Source: Candidatus Paralachnospira caecorum | GTDB lineage: Bacteria; Bacillota; Clostridia; Lachnospirales; Lachnospiraceae | Reading direction: 5' to 3' | Assembly: GCA_904379015.1 (NCBI GenBank) | Contig: CAJFHG010000023.1 | Coordinates: 1-39,906, forward strand | Length of the DNA: 39,906 nt | Shown here: positions 16,339-25,805 of the stretch, in pieces | Layout: each line of letters begins with the position of its first letter | How positions within the stretch are numbered: position 1 is the stretch's first letter | Made by a program: the position numbers and the translations under genes | The notes under the pieces: generated by a model | The model's database searches: none | What the model was told of the DNA's origin: nothing | The model's input: the letters and a program-made list of their open reading frames with translations, nothing else

Positions 16339-16377
16339 ACCGTTTCACCTCTTCTTTCTGTGTCATTTCAGTTGAAG

Positions 16378-16404
16378 AAAAGACCCCGTCCGCCGGAGTC
16401 TTTT
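16378..16404 (-). terminator. Terminator after tRNA-Gln, upstream of lon
   Basis: On the minus strand AAAAGACTCC pairs with GGGGTCTTTT (10 bp including one G-U) around GGCGGAC, followed by CTTC. It is placed between tRNA-Gln and the lon start and would isolate the two. Confidence 0.7.
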
Positions 16405-16569
16405 TTCATCTGCTCATCCAATATGATTGTAAAACAGCCTGTCCGCGAAGTACAATGCCGTTTTGGTAAACCGCTATAAACAAAGTGCATAGCTGCATTC
16501 GTTTACAGACGAAATTTTCATGCCAAAAACAGCACAACCTCATCTCTGAAGCTGTGCTGTCTTCTGACG

Positions 16570-16641
16570 CTGGGCTGCAAGGATTCGAACCTTGAAATGC
16601 TGGAGTCAGAGTCCAGTGCCTTACCATTTGGCGACAACCCA
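16570..16641 (-). tRNA. tRNA-Gln (anticodon CTG)
   Basis: A full cloverleaf reads on the minus strand from TGGGTTG to CAGCCCA, with discriminator G. The anticodon arm is CTGGA-CTCTGAC-TCCAG, giving anticodon CTG. The T arm reads AAGG-TTCGAAT-CCTT. The U1-A72 first pair and G73 are typical of glutamine tRNA. CCA is not encoded. It has its own consensus-like promoter. Confidence 0.95.
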
Positions 16642-16669
16642 ATGTGCTGCATCATCTGCAACGAAGAGT

Positions 16670-16698
16670 ATTATACCCCAAAGTTTCTCATTTGGCAA
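16670..16698 (-). promoter_or_regulatory. Sigma-A promoter of tRNA-Gln
   Basis: On the minus strand TTGCCA, 17 bases, TATAAT, ending 28 bases before the tRNA. Confidence 0.88.
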
Positions 16699-16762
16699 GC
16701 CCTATTTTCAATTTTTTTCAAATTTTTTTATCAATTCCTTTTTTTCGCTTCCAGGCCCTTTT

Positions 16763-17941
16763 CTACTCCTCCGCGATATAGCTTTTGTCCACCGTAATGA
16801 CACAGTGGAACCGCTTATCCCGTTTTTTCAGCTTCTCCTCCAGCTGCTTCTTAATCTCGTCCACCGCTTCCCTGCTCATTTCATAGGGAACCATAATGTC
16901 AAAGATCAGGTTGACCTGTTTTTTTCCGTCCACCATCCGGAAATCATGAAGGGTGATCGTTCCGTCCAGCTCGTCGAGACATTCCAGCACCATCTGCTTA
17001 CGCTTCTCCACCAGAGGATCCCGGGTTTCCACCGGATCCATGTGGATCACGAGGAAGATTCCGAGCTGTTCCTTCGATTCCCGCTCGATCCGGTCAATGA
17101 TCTCATGGATCGCCTCCATATCGCCGTGGCTGTCCACCTCCGCGTGAATGGAAGCCATGCTGGTAGAGGGGCCGTAATTATGCACGATCAGGTCATGGGT
17201 TCCCAGGATCCCGTCATAGCTTTCCACAAACTGCTTGATCTTATGATAAACCGCAGGATCGATGGCTTCTCCGATCAGCGGCTTCAGCGTATCCCTGGCG
17301 ATATTGATGCCGGCAATGATCACCACGACAGACACCGCCATCCCGATCAGGCCGTCGATATTCACCCCGAACACACCGTACAGGATCACGGAAACGATCG
17401 TCGCGGAAGTCACCAGCACATCGCCCAGGGAATCCGCGGCCGTCGCCTCCATCACCTTGGAATCGATCCGCCTTCCCATTGTTCTGTTGAAGGCCGCCAG
17501 CCACAGCTTGACGCCGATGGACAGCACCAGGATCACCAGGGAAACTGCCTGGAAGCTGAGTTCCTCGGGATCGCGGAGCTTCCCGAAGGAACTTTTCATA
17601 AAGGTCCAGCCCACCTCGATCACCAGAAATGAAACGATCAGCGCGGCGATATACTCGATGCGCCCGTGGCCGAAGGGATGCTCCTTGTCCGCCGGACGCC
17701 CCGCCATCTTCACGCCGATGAAACTGATGATGGAAGAGGCAGCGTCGGAAAGATTATTGAAGGCATCCGACATTACCGATATACTGTTGAGAATGACGCC
17801 GATGACCAGCTTCACCGCGAACAGAAACACATTGCAGCAGATGCCCACCACACTGGAAAGCACACCATAGGAGGTCCTGACACTGGCCCGCTCTGTCTGA
17901 TTATAATTTTTTACGAACTTTCTGATCAGAAAATCAGTCAT
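16763..17941 (-). CDS. Cation diffusion facilitator family transporter
   Basis: 392 residues. Six transmembrane segments lie at about 28-310, followed by a cytoplasmic ferredoxin-like domain (about 215-300) and an extended C-terminal region. The metal sites are visible as NNLSD in TM2 (SDAFNNLSDAASS) and DSLGD in TM5 (AADSLGDVL). An N/DxxxD plus DxxxD set fits the Mn2+/Fe2+ branch better than the His-containing Zn2+ branch. It exports divalent metal in exchange for protons. The protein is about 90 residues longer than the minimal family, with a second soluble module at the C-terminus. Metal specificity is inferred. Confidence 0.92.
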   Translation of the reverse strand: MTDFLIRKFVKNYNQTERASVRTSYGVLSSVVGICCNVFLFAVKLVIGVILNSISVMSDAFNNLSDAASSIISFIGVKMAGRPADKEHPFGHGRIEYIAALIVSFLVIEVGWTFMKSSFGKLRDPEELSFQAVSLVILVLSIGVKLWLAAFNRTMGRRIDSKVMEATAADSLGDVLVTSATIVSVILYGVFGVNIDGLIGMAVSVVVIIAGINIARDTLKPLIGEAIDPAVYHKIKQFVESYDGILGTHDLIVHNYGPSTSMASIHAEVDSHGDMEAIHEIIDRIERESKEQLGIFLVIHMDPVETRDPLVEKRKQMVLECLDELDGTITLHDFRMVDGKKQVNLIFDIMVPYEMSREAVDEIKKQLEEKLKKRDKRFHCVITVDKSYIAEE

Positions 17942-17962
17942 TTGATATCCGCTCCCAAACTG

Positions 17963-18709
17963 TCAATATTTTACTTCCACAAGGGTCAGCCCCAGGGCCG
18001 GCGCCGTGATGCCGGCTCTGCTCCTGTCCTCCGCCGCCAGGATCTGCGGCATCTCCTCCGGATTCCGCATTCCGGTCCCGCACTCCGTCAGCGTTCCGGT
18101 CAGGATCCGCACCATATTCTGGAGAAATCCGTTTCCCTCAAACGTCAGCGCCAGCTCTCTTCCTCCGTCCAGGCTGCTGATCTCGATGGAATCCAGCCTG
18201 CGCACAGTCGTTTTTTTCATCCTGCGGTTGCCGCAGAAGCTCCTGAAATCATGCCATCCGGTCAGAAGCCGGGCCGCCTGCCTCATACGCTCCGCGTCCA
18301 GCTCCTCCGGAAACTGCCACATATATTTTCTGTCAAAAACCGGCTTCGCATTCCCCGTATAGATCCGGTAACGGTACACCTTTCCCACCGCGCTCAGGCG
18401 GCTGTGGAACCGTTCCGACGCGGGCTTCAGAGACAAAACCGCGATGTCGTCCGGAAGATACCGGTTAAAATAATCCAGAAGTTCCGCCTCCGAAAGCGCC
18501 GTGTCCAGCCTGAAATTGGCCGTCTGCCCCAGCGCGTGAACGCCCGCGTCCGTCCTGCCGGCTCCGTGCACCGCCGTTTCCCGCCCGGAAAGCCTGTACA
18601 GGATCTGCTCCAGCTTTCCCTGGATCGTCGCCTCCGTATTTTTCTGCTTCTGCCAGCCATTATAGCGGGTCCCGTCATAGCTGACCGTGATCTTATAATT
18701 TCTGAGCAT
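17963..18709 (-). CDS. truA: tRNA pseudouridine(38-40) synthase TruA
   Basis: 248 residues. Converts uridines 38-40 of the tRNA anticodon arm to pseudouridine. The catalytic Asp is in GAGRTDAGVHALGQ (about residue 52). Other marks are the N-terminal YDGTRYNGWQKQ, the KVYRYRIY strand and GNGFLQNMVRIL near the C-terminus. The ATG at 18709 is directly preceded by AGGAAGG; an earlier in-frame start would add 15 atypical residues. Its promoter overlaps the 3' end of the methyltransferase gene. Confidence 0.95.
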   Translation of the reverse strand: MLRNYKITVSYDGTRYNGWQKQKNTEATIQGKLEQILYRLSGRETAVHGAGRTDAGVHALGQTANFRLDTALSEAELLDYFNRYLPDDIAVLSLKPASERFHSRLSAVGKVYRYRIYTGNAKPVFDRKYMWQFPEELDAERMRQAARLLTGWHDFRSFCGNRRMKKTTVRRLDSIEISSLDGGRELALTFEGNGFLQNMVRILTGTLTECGTGMRNPEEMPQILAAEDRSRAGITAPALGLTLVEVKY

Positions 18710-18752
18710 TCCTTCCTGCCTCTCCTGAATCCCACCTGTAAGTTTAGGGCCC

Positions 18753-18781
18753 ATTATATCACAAACCCGTTCCTTTGTTAA
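18753..18781 (-). promoter_or_regulatory. Sigma-A promoter of truA
   Basis: On the minus strand TTAACA, 17 bases, TATAAT (with a TGA extension), 44 bases before the truA ATG. The -35 box is inside the 3' end of the upstream methyltransferase gene. Confidence 0.85.
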
Positions 18782-19589
18782 TCCCGGACCCGTCCCGGAA
18801 ATCTTCTGTTTCCTTTTTCTTCAGCTGGGCCATCGCGGCGTAATGCTGAACCTCAAACCGCCCGGGTGCGATCCGGGCCAGGAGCTTCTGATGTTCTTCT
18901 TCCCACAGAGAGATCTCTTCCTCCGACAGAGAAGCGCCGATCCCGCGGCACGCCTTCATTCTTCCGTGCCAGCTCTCACGGGTAAAGGGCACTTTCAAGA
19001 TATATTCCTCATGATACACCAGATCGAACCGCTCCCGGTAGCATTCCGGTATCCGGATCGGATGAAGAGTCTCTCCCGCGCCGCTCCACCGGGGACTGTA
19101 TTTGAGCACAAGCCGTTCGCTGGCCCCCGCGATCTCATCCTCGAAGGGCAGCCACGCCATATAGAGCACGAGAATGCTGCCGCCGGGCTTCAGCATGCGG
19201 AACAGGTTCGGCATGAGCTGTTCATGGTCAAAATACCAGAAGCACTGACATGCCGTGACAACATCGAAGGACTGATCCGGAAAATCCAGTTCTTCCGCCG
19301 CCGCCGTGCAATACGCGATATTCTGACCGGCGGAGAGACGCTTTGCCTGCTCGATCTGATTCCGTGAAATGTCTGTCCCCGTCCATTCCGCGCCATAGGC
19401 ATACAGATTCCTCGGCAGCACACCGGTCCCGGTTCCCAGATCCAGCACCCGCTGACCCTTCACGCACAGATTCCTTCCGATGATTTTATCATAGAAAATC
19501 TGCGGGTAAATATCCCGGAATTTCGCGTAGTCCTCTGAAGTTCTTCCCCAGTCAAAGGGCTTTCCTCCATCAATATTCTGATTTCTCAT
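18759..19589 (-). CDS. Class I SAM-dependent methyltransferase
   Basis: 276 residues. The Rossmann-like SAM site is clear: motif I VLDLGTGTGVLP, acidic residue at the end of strand 2 in TGTDISRNQI, motif II AEELDFPDQSFDVVTA, and motif III MLKPGGSILVLYM. The C-terminal half (about 150-265) is Trp/Glu/Arg-rich and may bind substrate. I cannot name the substrate; relatives are often annotated only as methyltransferase domain (type 11/25) proteins. ATG at 19589 is preferred, with GGAGG sites just upstream; 19607 is an alternative start. It stands between the pur operon terminator and truA. Confidence 0.85.
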   Translation of the reverse strand: MRNQNIDGGKPFDWGRTSEDYAKFRDIYPQIFYDKIIGRNLCVKGQRVLDLGTGTGVLPRNLYAYGAEWTGTDISRNQIEQAKRLSAGQNIAYCTAAAEELDFPDQSFDVVTACQCFWYFDHEQLMPNLFRMLKPGGSILVLYMAWLPFEDEIAGASERLVLKYSPRWSGAGETLHPIRIPECYRERFDLVYHEEYILKVPFTRESWHGRMKACRGIGASLSEEEISLWEEEHQKLLARIAPGRFEVQHYAAMAQLKKKETEDFRDGSGINKGTGL

Positions 19590-19679
19590 ATCCTCCGTGT
19601 CCTCCATGCCCTTCCCGGCGATCCGTTCCGGAAGCTTCTCTCCCCTCCGGCTGCTGAAGACAGAAACCGGATATGCAGG

Positions 19680-19711
19680 AAAAGGCAGCTGCCCCAATCC
19701 GATCAGCTGCC
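19680..19711 (-). terminator. Terminator of the purE-M-N-D operon
   Basis: On the minus strand an 8-bp perfect stem (GGCAGCTG with CAGCTGCC) and a 12-base loop are followed by TTTTCC. It lies 58 bases past the purD stop. Confidence 0.75.
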
Positions 19712-19768
19712 CCACTGTTTATCCTGTTTCACCGCGCTTCCCGCTGATACTGTCCCGGCAGTCCGCCC

Positions 19769-21046
19769 TCAGGCCTCGTCGATTGCCTTTCCAATATCAT
19801 GGCGCATGTATTTGCCCTGGAACTGGATCCACTCCGTCGCCCGGTAAGCATTGGCCCGGGCGGTCTTCAGATCCGGCCCCTTGGCAGTGACGCCAAGGAC
19901 ACGTCCTCCGTTGGTGACAATGCCCTGGTCCGTCTTCTTTGTCCCGGCGTGGAACACATAATATCCTTCCTGTTCCTTTGCCTTCACCGTATCCAGCCCT
20001 TCGATGACATATCCCTTTTCATACTTCACGGGATAGCCCTCGGAGGCCAGAACGACGCAGACCGCCGCGTTGTCCTCAAATTCCAGCTCAATATCCGCAA
20101 GCGTGCCGTCTATGCATGCTTCCATTACTTCCACAATATCATTCTTCATCCTGGGAATGACCACCTGGGCCTCCGGATCCCCGAACCTGGCATTGTACTC
20201 CAGCACTCTGGGGCCTTTTTCCGTCAGCATCAGGCCGAAGAAAATGATTCCCTTGAAGGTACGTCCCTCGGCGCGCATGGCGTCCACTGTAGGCTGGTAA
20301 ATATGAGTCCGGCAGAATTCATCAATCTCTTCTGTATAGAAGGGACTGGGAGAAAAGGTTCCCATTCCGCCTGTGTTGAGGCCGGTGTCGCCGTCTCCCG
20401 CCCGCTTGTGGTCCTGGGCGGAGGTCATGACCTTCACCGTATTCCCGTCCACGAAGGTCAGCACCGACACCTCCCGTCCGGTCAGGAACTCCTCGATCAC
20501 CATCTGGTTCCCGGCACTTCCGAACTTTTTGTCCAGCATGATCTCCTTCACGCCGTCCTTTGCCTGCTCAAGGGTTTCACAGATGAGCACGCCCTTTCCC
20601 AGCGCCAGTCCGTCTGCCTTCAGGACGATGGGAAACTGAGCCGTCTCCAGATAAGCCAGCGCCTTCTCAGGATCATCGAAATTCTCATAGGCGGCTGTGG
20701 GGATGTTGTATTTCTTCATCAGATCTTTGGAAAAGGCCTTGGAGCCCTCCAGGATGGCCGCGGCCTTGCTGGGACCGAAGACTCTCAGCCCCTCCGCCTC
20801 AAAGGCATCCACAACGCCTCCTACCAGCGGATCATCCATTCCGATCACCGTAAGGCCGATCTCCTTTTCCTTCGCGAAAGCGGTCAGGCCTTCAAAATCC
20901 ATCACTCCGATGGGCACACACTCCGCATATTCTTCAATTCCCGCGTTTCCCGGCGCGCAGTAGATCTTGTCCACATGACTGCTCTTGGAAATCTTCCACG
21001 CGAGCACATGCTCCCTGCCGCCGCTTCCTACTATCAATACATTCAT
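19769..21046 (-). CDS. purD: Phosphoribosylamine--glycine ligase (GARS)
   Basis: 425 residues, usual family length. ATP-grasp enzyme of purine synthesis that joins glycine to phosphoribosylamine. N-terminal GSGGREHVLAWK, ATP-grasp loop (ADGLALGKGVLI), glycine-binding and metal motifs (GLNTGGMGTFSP and LEYNARFGDPE) are present. AGGAGG lies five bases before the ATG. Last gene of purE-M-N-D, 13 bases after purN. Confidence 0.97.
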   Translation of the reverse strand: MNVLIVGSGGREHVLAWKISKSSHVDKIYCAPGNAGIEEYAECVPIGVMDFEGLTAFAKEKEIGLTVIGMDDPLVGGVVDAFEAEGLRVFGPSKAAAILEGSKAFSKDLMKKYNIPTAAYENFDDPEKALAYLETAQFPIVLKADGLALGKGVLICETLEQAKDGVKEIMLDKKFGSAGNQMVIEEFLTGREVSVLTFVDGNTVKVMTSAQDHKRAGDGDTGLNTGGMGTFSPSPFYTEEIDEFCRTHIYQPTVDAMRAEGRTFKGIIFFGLMLTEKGPRVLEYNARFGDPEAQVVIPRMKNDIVEVMEACIDGTLADIELEFEDNAAVCVVLASEGYPVKYEKGYVIEGLDTVKAKEQEGYYVFHAGTKKTDQGIVTNGGRVLGVTAKGPDLKTARANAYRATEWIQFQGKYMRHDIGKAIDEA

Positions 21047-21059
21047 GGCTGCCTCCTGT

Positions 21060-21689
21060 TTACCGATCTGTCCGGACGGTCCTGCCGTCTTCCACTTTTA
21101 TCCTGTTGTTCGCGATCAGGTCGATCGCCAGAGGAAGGATTTCCCACTCGGCCTCCTCCATCACCCGCAGCTGAAGGCTCTCAGGCGTATCGCCGTCCTT
21201 TACCTCCACAGCTTTCTGCAGGATGATCGGCCCTGTATCCGTTCCCTCATCCACAAAATGCACCGTCGCGCCGGTCACCTTCACACCCCGCTTCAGGGCG
21301 TTTTCATGGACCGCCAGCCCGTAATTGCCCGTTCCGCAGAAGGACGGGATCAGGGACGGATGAATATTGATGATCCGGTTCCGGTAATGCTTCACCAGCT
21401 TCGGAGGAATGACCACCAGATATCCGGCCAGCACCACCAGATCCACACGAAAACTGTCTATGGTCTCGAGAAGCGCCTGATTGAAGGCTTCTCTGCTCTC
21501 ATAGGATTTCGGCGAAACGCAGACAGCCGGGATTCCGTGCTGTCTCGCCCGTTCAAGGGCATACGCCCCCGGATTGTTGCTGACGACCGCCGCGATTTCC
21601 GTATTGGTAATCACGCCGCTTTCCACTTTATCAATGATGGCCTGGAGGTTCGTGCCGCCTCCCGACACACAGACACAGATTCTCAGCAT
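21060..21689 (-). CDS. purN: Phosphoribosylglycinamide formyltransferase (folate-dependent)
   Basis: 209 residues. Transfers a formyl group from 10-formyl-THF to GAR. The N-terminal phosphate loop is [11 protein letters not shown]. The catalytic Asn/His are in [10 protein letters not shown] and the Asp in [14 protein letters not shown]. The start overlaps the end of purM by seven bases, showing translational coupling. Confidence 0.97.
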   Translation of the reverse strand: MLRICVCVSGGGTNLQAIIDKVESGVITNTEIAAVVSNNPGAYALERARQHGIPAVCVSPKSYESREAFNQALLETIDSFRVDLVVLAGYLVVIPPKLVKHYRNRIINIHPSLIPSFCGTGNYGLAVHENALKRGVKVTGATVHFVDEGTDTGPIILQKAVEVKDGDTPESLQLRVMEEAEWEILPLAIDLIANNRIKVEDGRTVRTDR

Positions 21690-22708
21690 AAATCGACTCC
21701 TTTTTCGCCTTCCTCGATCCGGCCGATCACATAGGGAGACTCGCCCGCCTGGCGGATCGCTTCCATGGCTTTGTCCGCGTCATTCTGATCCACAGCTACC
21801 ACCATGCCGATTCCCATATTAAAGGTGTTGTACATCATCTGCTCTTCAATATCGCCGTCCCTCGCCAGCATCTCAAAGATCGGCGGAACTGGATAGCTGT
21901 TCTTCTCGATCACGGCTCTCGTGCCCTCTTTCAGCATTCTGGGCACATTCTCATAGAAGCCGCCGCCTGTGATATGGCTGCAGGCCTTGACGGTCACGCC
22001 CGCGCTCTGAATGGACTGGAGCGCTTTCACATAGATTTTTGTGGGCACCAGAAGCGTCTCTCCCAGAGTGGCCCCCAGAGATTCACAATATGTATTCAGG
22101 CTGTCCTGCGACATGGAAAATACCTTTCTCACCAGAGAATATCCATTGCTGTGAATACCGGAAGAAGCCATTCCGATCAGCACGTCGCCCGCCTTCAGAT
22201 CCTTTCCGGAAATCAGATCCTTCTGATCCACGATTCCCACAGCGAATCCCGCCAGGTCGTATTCATCCACCGGATAAAAACCGGGCATCTCCGCCGTTTC
22301 GCCGCCGATCAGGGCCGCTCCGGCCTGGCGGCATCCCTCTGCCACGCCGCTGACGATCGTGGCGATCTTTTCCGGCTCATTTTTGCCGCACGCGATATAA
22401 TCCAGGAAAAACAGCGGCTCGCCGCCCGCGCACGCGATATCGTTGACGCACATGGCGACACAGTCAATGCCGATGGTGTCATGTTTGTCCAGAGCGAAAG
22501 CCAGCTTCAGCTTTGTGCCGACTCCGTCCGTGCCCGACACCAGCGTCGGATGCTCCATATTTTTATATCTGTCCAGAGAAAAGGCGCCGGAAAATCCGCC
22601 CAGTCCGCCCAGCACCTCCGGACGCATGGTCCCCTGGACATGTTTCTTCATCAACTCAACGGCCTTATATCCGGCCTCAATATCCACGCCTGCTTTCTTG
22701 TAATCCAT
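21683..22708 (-). CDS. purM: Phosphoribosylformylglycinamidine cyclo-ligase (AIR synthetase)
   Basis: 341 residues, full length. ATP-dependent ring closure giving AIR. Family motifs include [32 protein letters not shown] and [13 protein letters not shown]. The ATG at 22708 has GGGAGG six bases upstream. It lies 17 bases after purE and overlaps purN. Confidence 0.97.
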   Translation of the reverse strand: MDYKKAGVDIEAGYKAVELMKKHVQGTMRPEVLGGLGGFSGAFSLDRYKNMEHPTLVSGTDGVGTKLKLAFALDKHDTIGIDCVAMCVNDIACAGGEPLFFLDYIACGKNEPEKIATIVSGVAEGCRQAGAALIGGETAEMPGFYPVDEYDLAGFAVGIVDQKDLISGKDLKAGDVLIGMASSGIHSNGYSLVRKVFSMSQDSLNTYCESLGATLGETLLVPTKIYVKALQSIQSAGVTVKACSHITGGGFYENVPRMLKEGTRAVIEKNSYPVPPIFEMLARDGDIEEQMMYNTFNMGIGMVVAVDQNDADKAMEAIRQAGESPYVIGRIEEGEKGVDLC

Positions 22709-22725
22709 ACTGTTCCTCCCGTCCC

Positions 22726-23238
22726 TTATTTCTGTTTTAAATATTCTTCACGGCCGATCTTCTGCAGCTTGTCAGCCTTCGCAACCACCTGATCCTTCAG
22801 CTCCTCAGAATATTCCTTCAGACGCGCCAGCAGCGCCTCATCTGACACGGCAAGGATCTTCGCCGCAAGGATTCCCGCGTTGGCGCCGCCGTTGATGGCA
22901 ACCGTCGCCACAGGGATTCCGGAGGGCATCTGCACGATCGAATACAGGGAATCCCGGCCTCCCAGAGATGTGGTGTGCATGGGAACGCCGATGACCGGCA
23001 TCGGGAAGATCGCCGCGCACATGCCCGGCAGATGCGCCGCCATGCCTGCGCCTGCAATGATCACCTTGAAGCCCTTTGCTTCCGCGGATTTCGCATACTC
23101 AAAAAACACGTCCGGTTCTCTGTGGGCGGAAATGATCGTCATTTCATACTCCACACCGAGCTTGTCCAGAACGTCTGCCGCCTTGCTCATAACGGCCAGG
23201 TCAGAATCGCTTCCCATGATAATTCCCACTTTTGCCAT
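22726..23238 (-). CDS. purE: N5-carboxyaminoimidazole ribonucleotide mutase, class I PurE
   Basis: 170 residues. Moves the carboxylate of N5-CAIR to C4, giving CAIR. The active-site loop [16 protein letters not shown] and the NGGANAG segment mark PurE. No PurK (N5-CAIR synthase) is next to it, so it may be elsewhere in the genome, or the enzyme may act directly on AIR and CO2 as class II enzymes do. ATG at 23238 has AGGAG seven bases upstream. First gene of the operon; purF, purL, purC and purH are not in the window. Confidence 0.96.
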   Translation of the reverse strand: MAKVGIIMGSDSDLAVMSKAADVLDKLGVEYEMTIISAHREPDVFFEYAKSAEAKGFKVIIAGAGMAAHLPGMCAAIFPMPVIGVPMHTTSLGGRDSLYSIVQMPSGIPVATVAINGGANAGILAAKILAVSDEALLARLKEYSEELKDQVVAKADKLQKIGREEYLKQK

Positions 23239-23297
23239 AATTTCTCTCCTCTTTCCGCGGCGCCTCAGCCGCATGTTCATCGTACTTTAACTTTATT

Positions 23298-23327
23298 ATT
23301 CTACCACAAAAATCAGGCATTCCACAA
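23298..23327 (-). promoter_or_regulatory. Probable promoter of the pur operon
   Basis: On the minus strand TTGTGG, 18 bases, TAGAAT with TGG before the -10, 59 bases before the purE ATG. The short leader has no room for a guanine-type riboswitch, and no PurR-box pair was recognised. Confidence 0.5.
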
Positions 23328-23371
23328 TAGCAATATGATCCGGGATCCGATTTTCCCGGACAGATCTCCTG

Positions 23372-25474
23372 TTACCGGTCTGCCTCTTCGAGGGCTTCAT
23401 TGAGCACCTCTGTACCCGGCAGCACGAATTTCCCGTCCCGGATGAGGGGGATCCTGCTCCCGTCCTCCCGGATCACGGCGATCTCTCCCAGCCCGTCATA
23501 GGGAATCGTGATGTCCGTATGGCAGTTGAAATATGCCTCGGCCGGATTTTCCTTCCGCCGGATGGAGCATTCGTTGTCCTTCGCCACGATTTCTTTTCCG
23601 TCCGGATTATAGACCCGCACATCCTCTGCGTGACTGTAGCAGGTGTCACCGATGGCAAAATGGGGCCCCATTTTTTCAATGATCAGGATCTTCAGCTTTT
23701 TCATGATCCCGTACCGCTTCGCCATGGCATAAGCCGCCGTATTGGTGCCGATGGCAAATTCTCCCATAGGCAGGGATTTGTGATTGTAAAGCAGGGTCTC
23801 CTCGATCAGCTTCCGGTTTTCTTCTTCCGACGGATAATTTCCGCAGGAATACACAGACGTCATCCCGTCCCGGAATGAGATTTCCAGATCCCGGTACTCC
23901 ACTTCGTTGATATAGATCTGAGGAACATGGAGCAGTCCTTCCGTGCCGGCCAGCCTGGGGGATGTGAATACCTCTCCCAGCGGAATGTTCACATCGGCAA
24001 GACAGTTCTCGAAGTTGGTTTCTTTCTCCCGGTCCTGGAGGGGATGAAGCGCCACCCGCAGATCCGTCCTGTTTCCGTCCTTTCCTCTGATCTCCACAGA
24101 CTGTCCCTGGTTCAGTGCGCTGATCAGCGTCTCCTGGACTCTCCTGTACATTTCATAATCCAGGGTGTTGATCCGGATCGTATCGGCAAAAATCTCCGGA
24201 AAATCCGTTCCGATATCCGGCACCGGCCAGGATATGATCGTAAAGCTCCGCTCCTCGCCCCTGATGTAATGATTGACGATCTCTCCGGATTGGGCGGAAA
24301 GCTCAGCGGACAGCTTCTTCTGCTTTTCACTCAGCCCAAAGGCTTCCTTTTTATTCTCATAGGAAAAAGGCTCCTCGCCGAAGGTCTCCATCACCGCGGG
24401 TCCCGCGTAGACAGCTGCCAGGTCTTTATACTCCTCGTAGACCACCCGCATCACCGACAGTTTCCTCTCCTTAAATGCCTTATCCAGAAAAAGTGCGTTG
24501 TCGAACCGGTGATCATATTCATACTGCCGGTTGGCATAGGCGCCGTAATATCCGATCTTCAGATGCTGCCTTTTGCTGGCCGCACCCACAGCAGCCCGGA
24601 AGAGCACCGCAGTAAGTCCCATGTCCGCAAACTGTTCCACTGCCCGCTTCACGACCCGTTCAAATCCCACATTATAACGGATCTCCACCGTTTTCTTTTT
24701 GGAAAGATCGATCCCGGCCAGCTCAAACCCTCTGCGGTATCCCTCTGTGAAAACGCGGGCCATACGGTCGATGGTCTCCTCCGGCAGCCCGTTTAAAAAC
24801 TGCGCGGTCCGGATCTCGCTGTCTGTAATATATTCTCCGAACCGGTACAGATACCGGAGATCTGTCAGATCGCTTTCCATGATCAGACGCACAGCAAAAT
24901 CCAGAGACGGATCGATCTGTTCCCGGATCCGCCGCGCCACAGTCACATCGCAGTAATCGCTGACAAAATAATAAAGCGCCTCCTTCAGCTCACACTGAAA
25001 AGTTTCTTCTGTCAATTCTTTCGTTTCTTTCGCTTCGAATAAGTTGTAAGCCTCAATAAAAAGCTCCAGACAGGGAACCCATTCTTCCATTCTGTCTTCA
25101 TAAATATAAACGATTCCGCCGCGCAGTTCCGCCGCAAGAAAGGCCATCATCCGTCCTGTTTCCAGACCGAAAACCCGCGCCGCATAAGCAGGATTCGCGA
25201 AGCTCGTCTGATACGCCTCTCCGCAGATATCCTGATAAAGACGGCGGTTCCGCTCCTTCAGTTCTCCCATGGACGGGAGACAGCCCGTTTTCTTTTCTTC
25301 TTCCAGCGCTTCCCGCACTTTCTCCAGATCAAGGAGAAATTCCGCCTGGACGCGGAAATACACTCCTGCCTGTTCTCCGCAGGACGGGATCCGGCCCCCG
25401 CCGCACTCCCCGCAGATTTCTTTTATCCTGCTGACAGAAAGCTCCAAACGCTCTTCCAAAATTTTATTTTCCAA
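23372..25474 (-). CDS. M29-like (AmpS family) aminopeptidase with long N-terminal extension
   Basis: 700 residues. The C-terminal 400 resemble M29 metallo-aminopeptidases: a metal-ligand Glu in NIPLGEVFTSP (about residue 500), a second Glu in PMGEFAIGTN (about 565-575), and His/Asp ligands in HFAIGDTCYSHAED (about 603-616). Typical M29 enzymes are about 370-410 residues; the first 300 here are a helical extension I cannot assign. The start is probably TTG at 25474, with weak RBS options (AGAGGT and GAGG), so its first residues are uncertain. It lies 17 bases downstream of a small membrane protein gene and may be the last gene of the pyrE operon. Confidence 0.75.
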   Translation of the reverse strand: MENKILEERLELSVSRIKEICGECGGGRIPSCGEQAGVYFRVQAEFLLDLEKVREALEEEKKTGCLPSMGELKERNRRLYQDICGEAYQTSFANPAYAARVFGLETGRMMAFLAAELRGGIVYIYEDRMEEWVPCLELFIEAYNLFEAKETKELTEETFQCELKEALYYFVSDYCDVTVARRIREQIDPSLDFAVRLIMESDLTDLRYLYRFGEYITDSEIRTAQFLNGLPEETIDRMARVFTEGYRRGFELAGIDLSKKKTVEIRYNVGFERVVKRAVEQFADMGLTAVLFRAAVGAASKRQHLKIGYYGAYANRQYEYDHRFDNALFLDKAFKERKLSVMRVVYEEYKDLAAVYAGPAVMETFGEEPFSYENKKEAFGLSEKQKKLSAELSAQSGEIVNHYIRGEERSFTIISWPVPDIGTDFPEIFADTIRINTLDYEMYRRVQETLISALNQGQSVEIRGKDGNRTDLRVALHPLQDREKETNFENCLADVNIPLGEVFTSPRLAGTEGLLHVPQIYINEVEYRDLEISFRDGMTSVYSCGNYPSEEENRKLIEETLLYNHKSLPMGEFAIGTNTAAYAMAKRYGIMKKLKILIIEKMGPHFAIGDTCYSHAEDVRVYNPDGKEIVAKDNECSIRRKENPAEAYFNCHTDITIPYDGLGEIAVIREDGSRIPLIRDGKFVLPGTEVLNEALEEADR

Positions 25475-25491
25475 TCCTCAAGACTACCTCT

Positions 25492-25803
25492 TTATTTTTT
25501 ATATTTTTTATGCACAACATAAATCCATACAAACAAAATCAGGATCCCCGCACCGATCAGAATAAGCGACCAGCTTCCCTCTCCAATGGTCAGCTGCAGG
25601 ACAGCATCAGCCGCTTCCAGCAGGCCAAACAAAAACAACGGTATACTGATTTCTTTACAGTAATTTCCAAAACATTCCGGCTTTATCTGCTCCCGGATGC
25701 TTTTTCCCAGAATATCAGTTTTTCCGTTCCGTACCTGAAAGCCGAAATAAAAAAACATGACTGCCAGCAGCAGGCTCCAAAACACAAACACATTGTCGTC
25801 CAT
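25492..25803 (-). CDS. Small integral membrane protein, unrecognised
   Basis: 103 residues with three hydrophobic stretches (about residues 5-23, 50-68 and 78-97) and a Lys-rich C-terminus. I do not recognise a family with confidence. The start is two bases after the HD-domain gene's stop, with RBS AAGGAG inside that gene's last codons, so it is translated with it. Confidence 0.7.
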   Translation of the reverse strand: MDDNVFVFWSLLLAVMFFYFGFQVRNGKTDILGKSIREQIKPECFGNYCKEISIPLFLFGLLEAADAVLQLTIGEGSWSLILIGAGILILFVWIYVVHKKYKK

Positions 25804-25805
25804 CC

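Noticed and set aside
16426-16454. TTGTAC-18-TACAAT as a promoter for lon
   Set aside because: A terminator lies between it and the gene, so it would not drive lon; kept only as a chance match.
23239-23371. Guanine/adenine riboswitch before purE
   Set aside because: The leader after the likely promoter is about 50 bases and shows no conserved purine-aptamer core.
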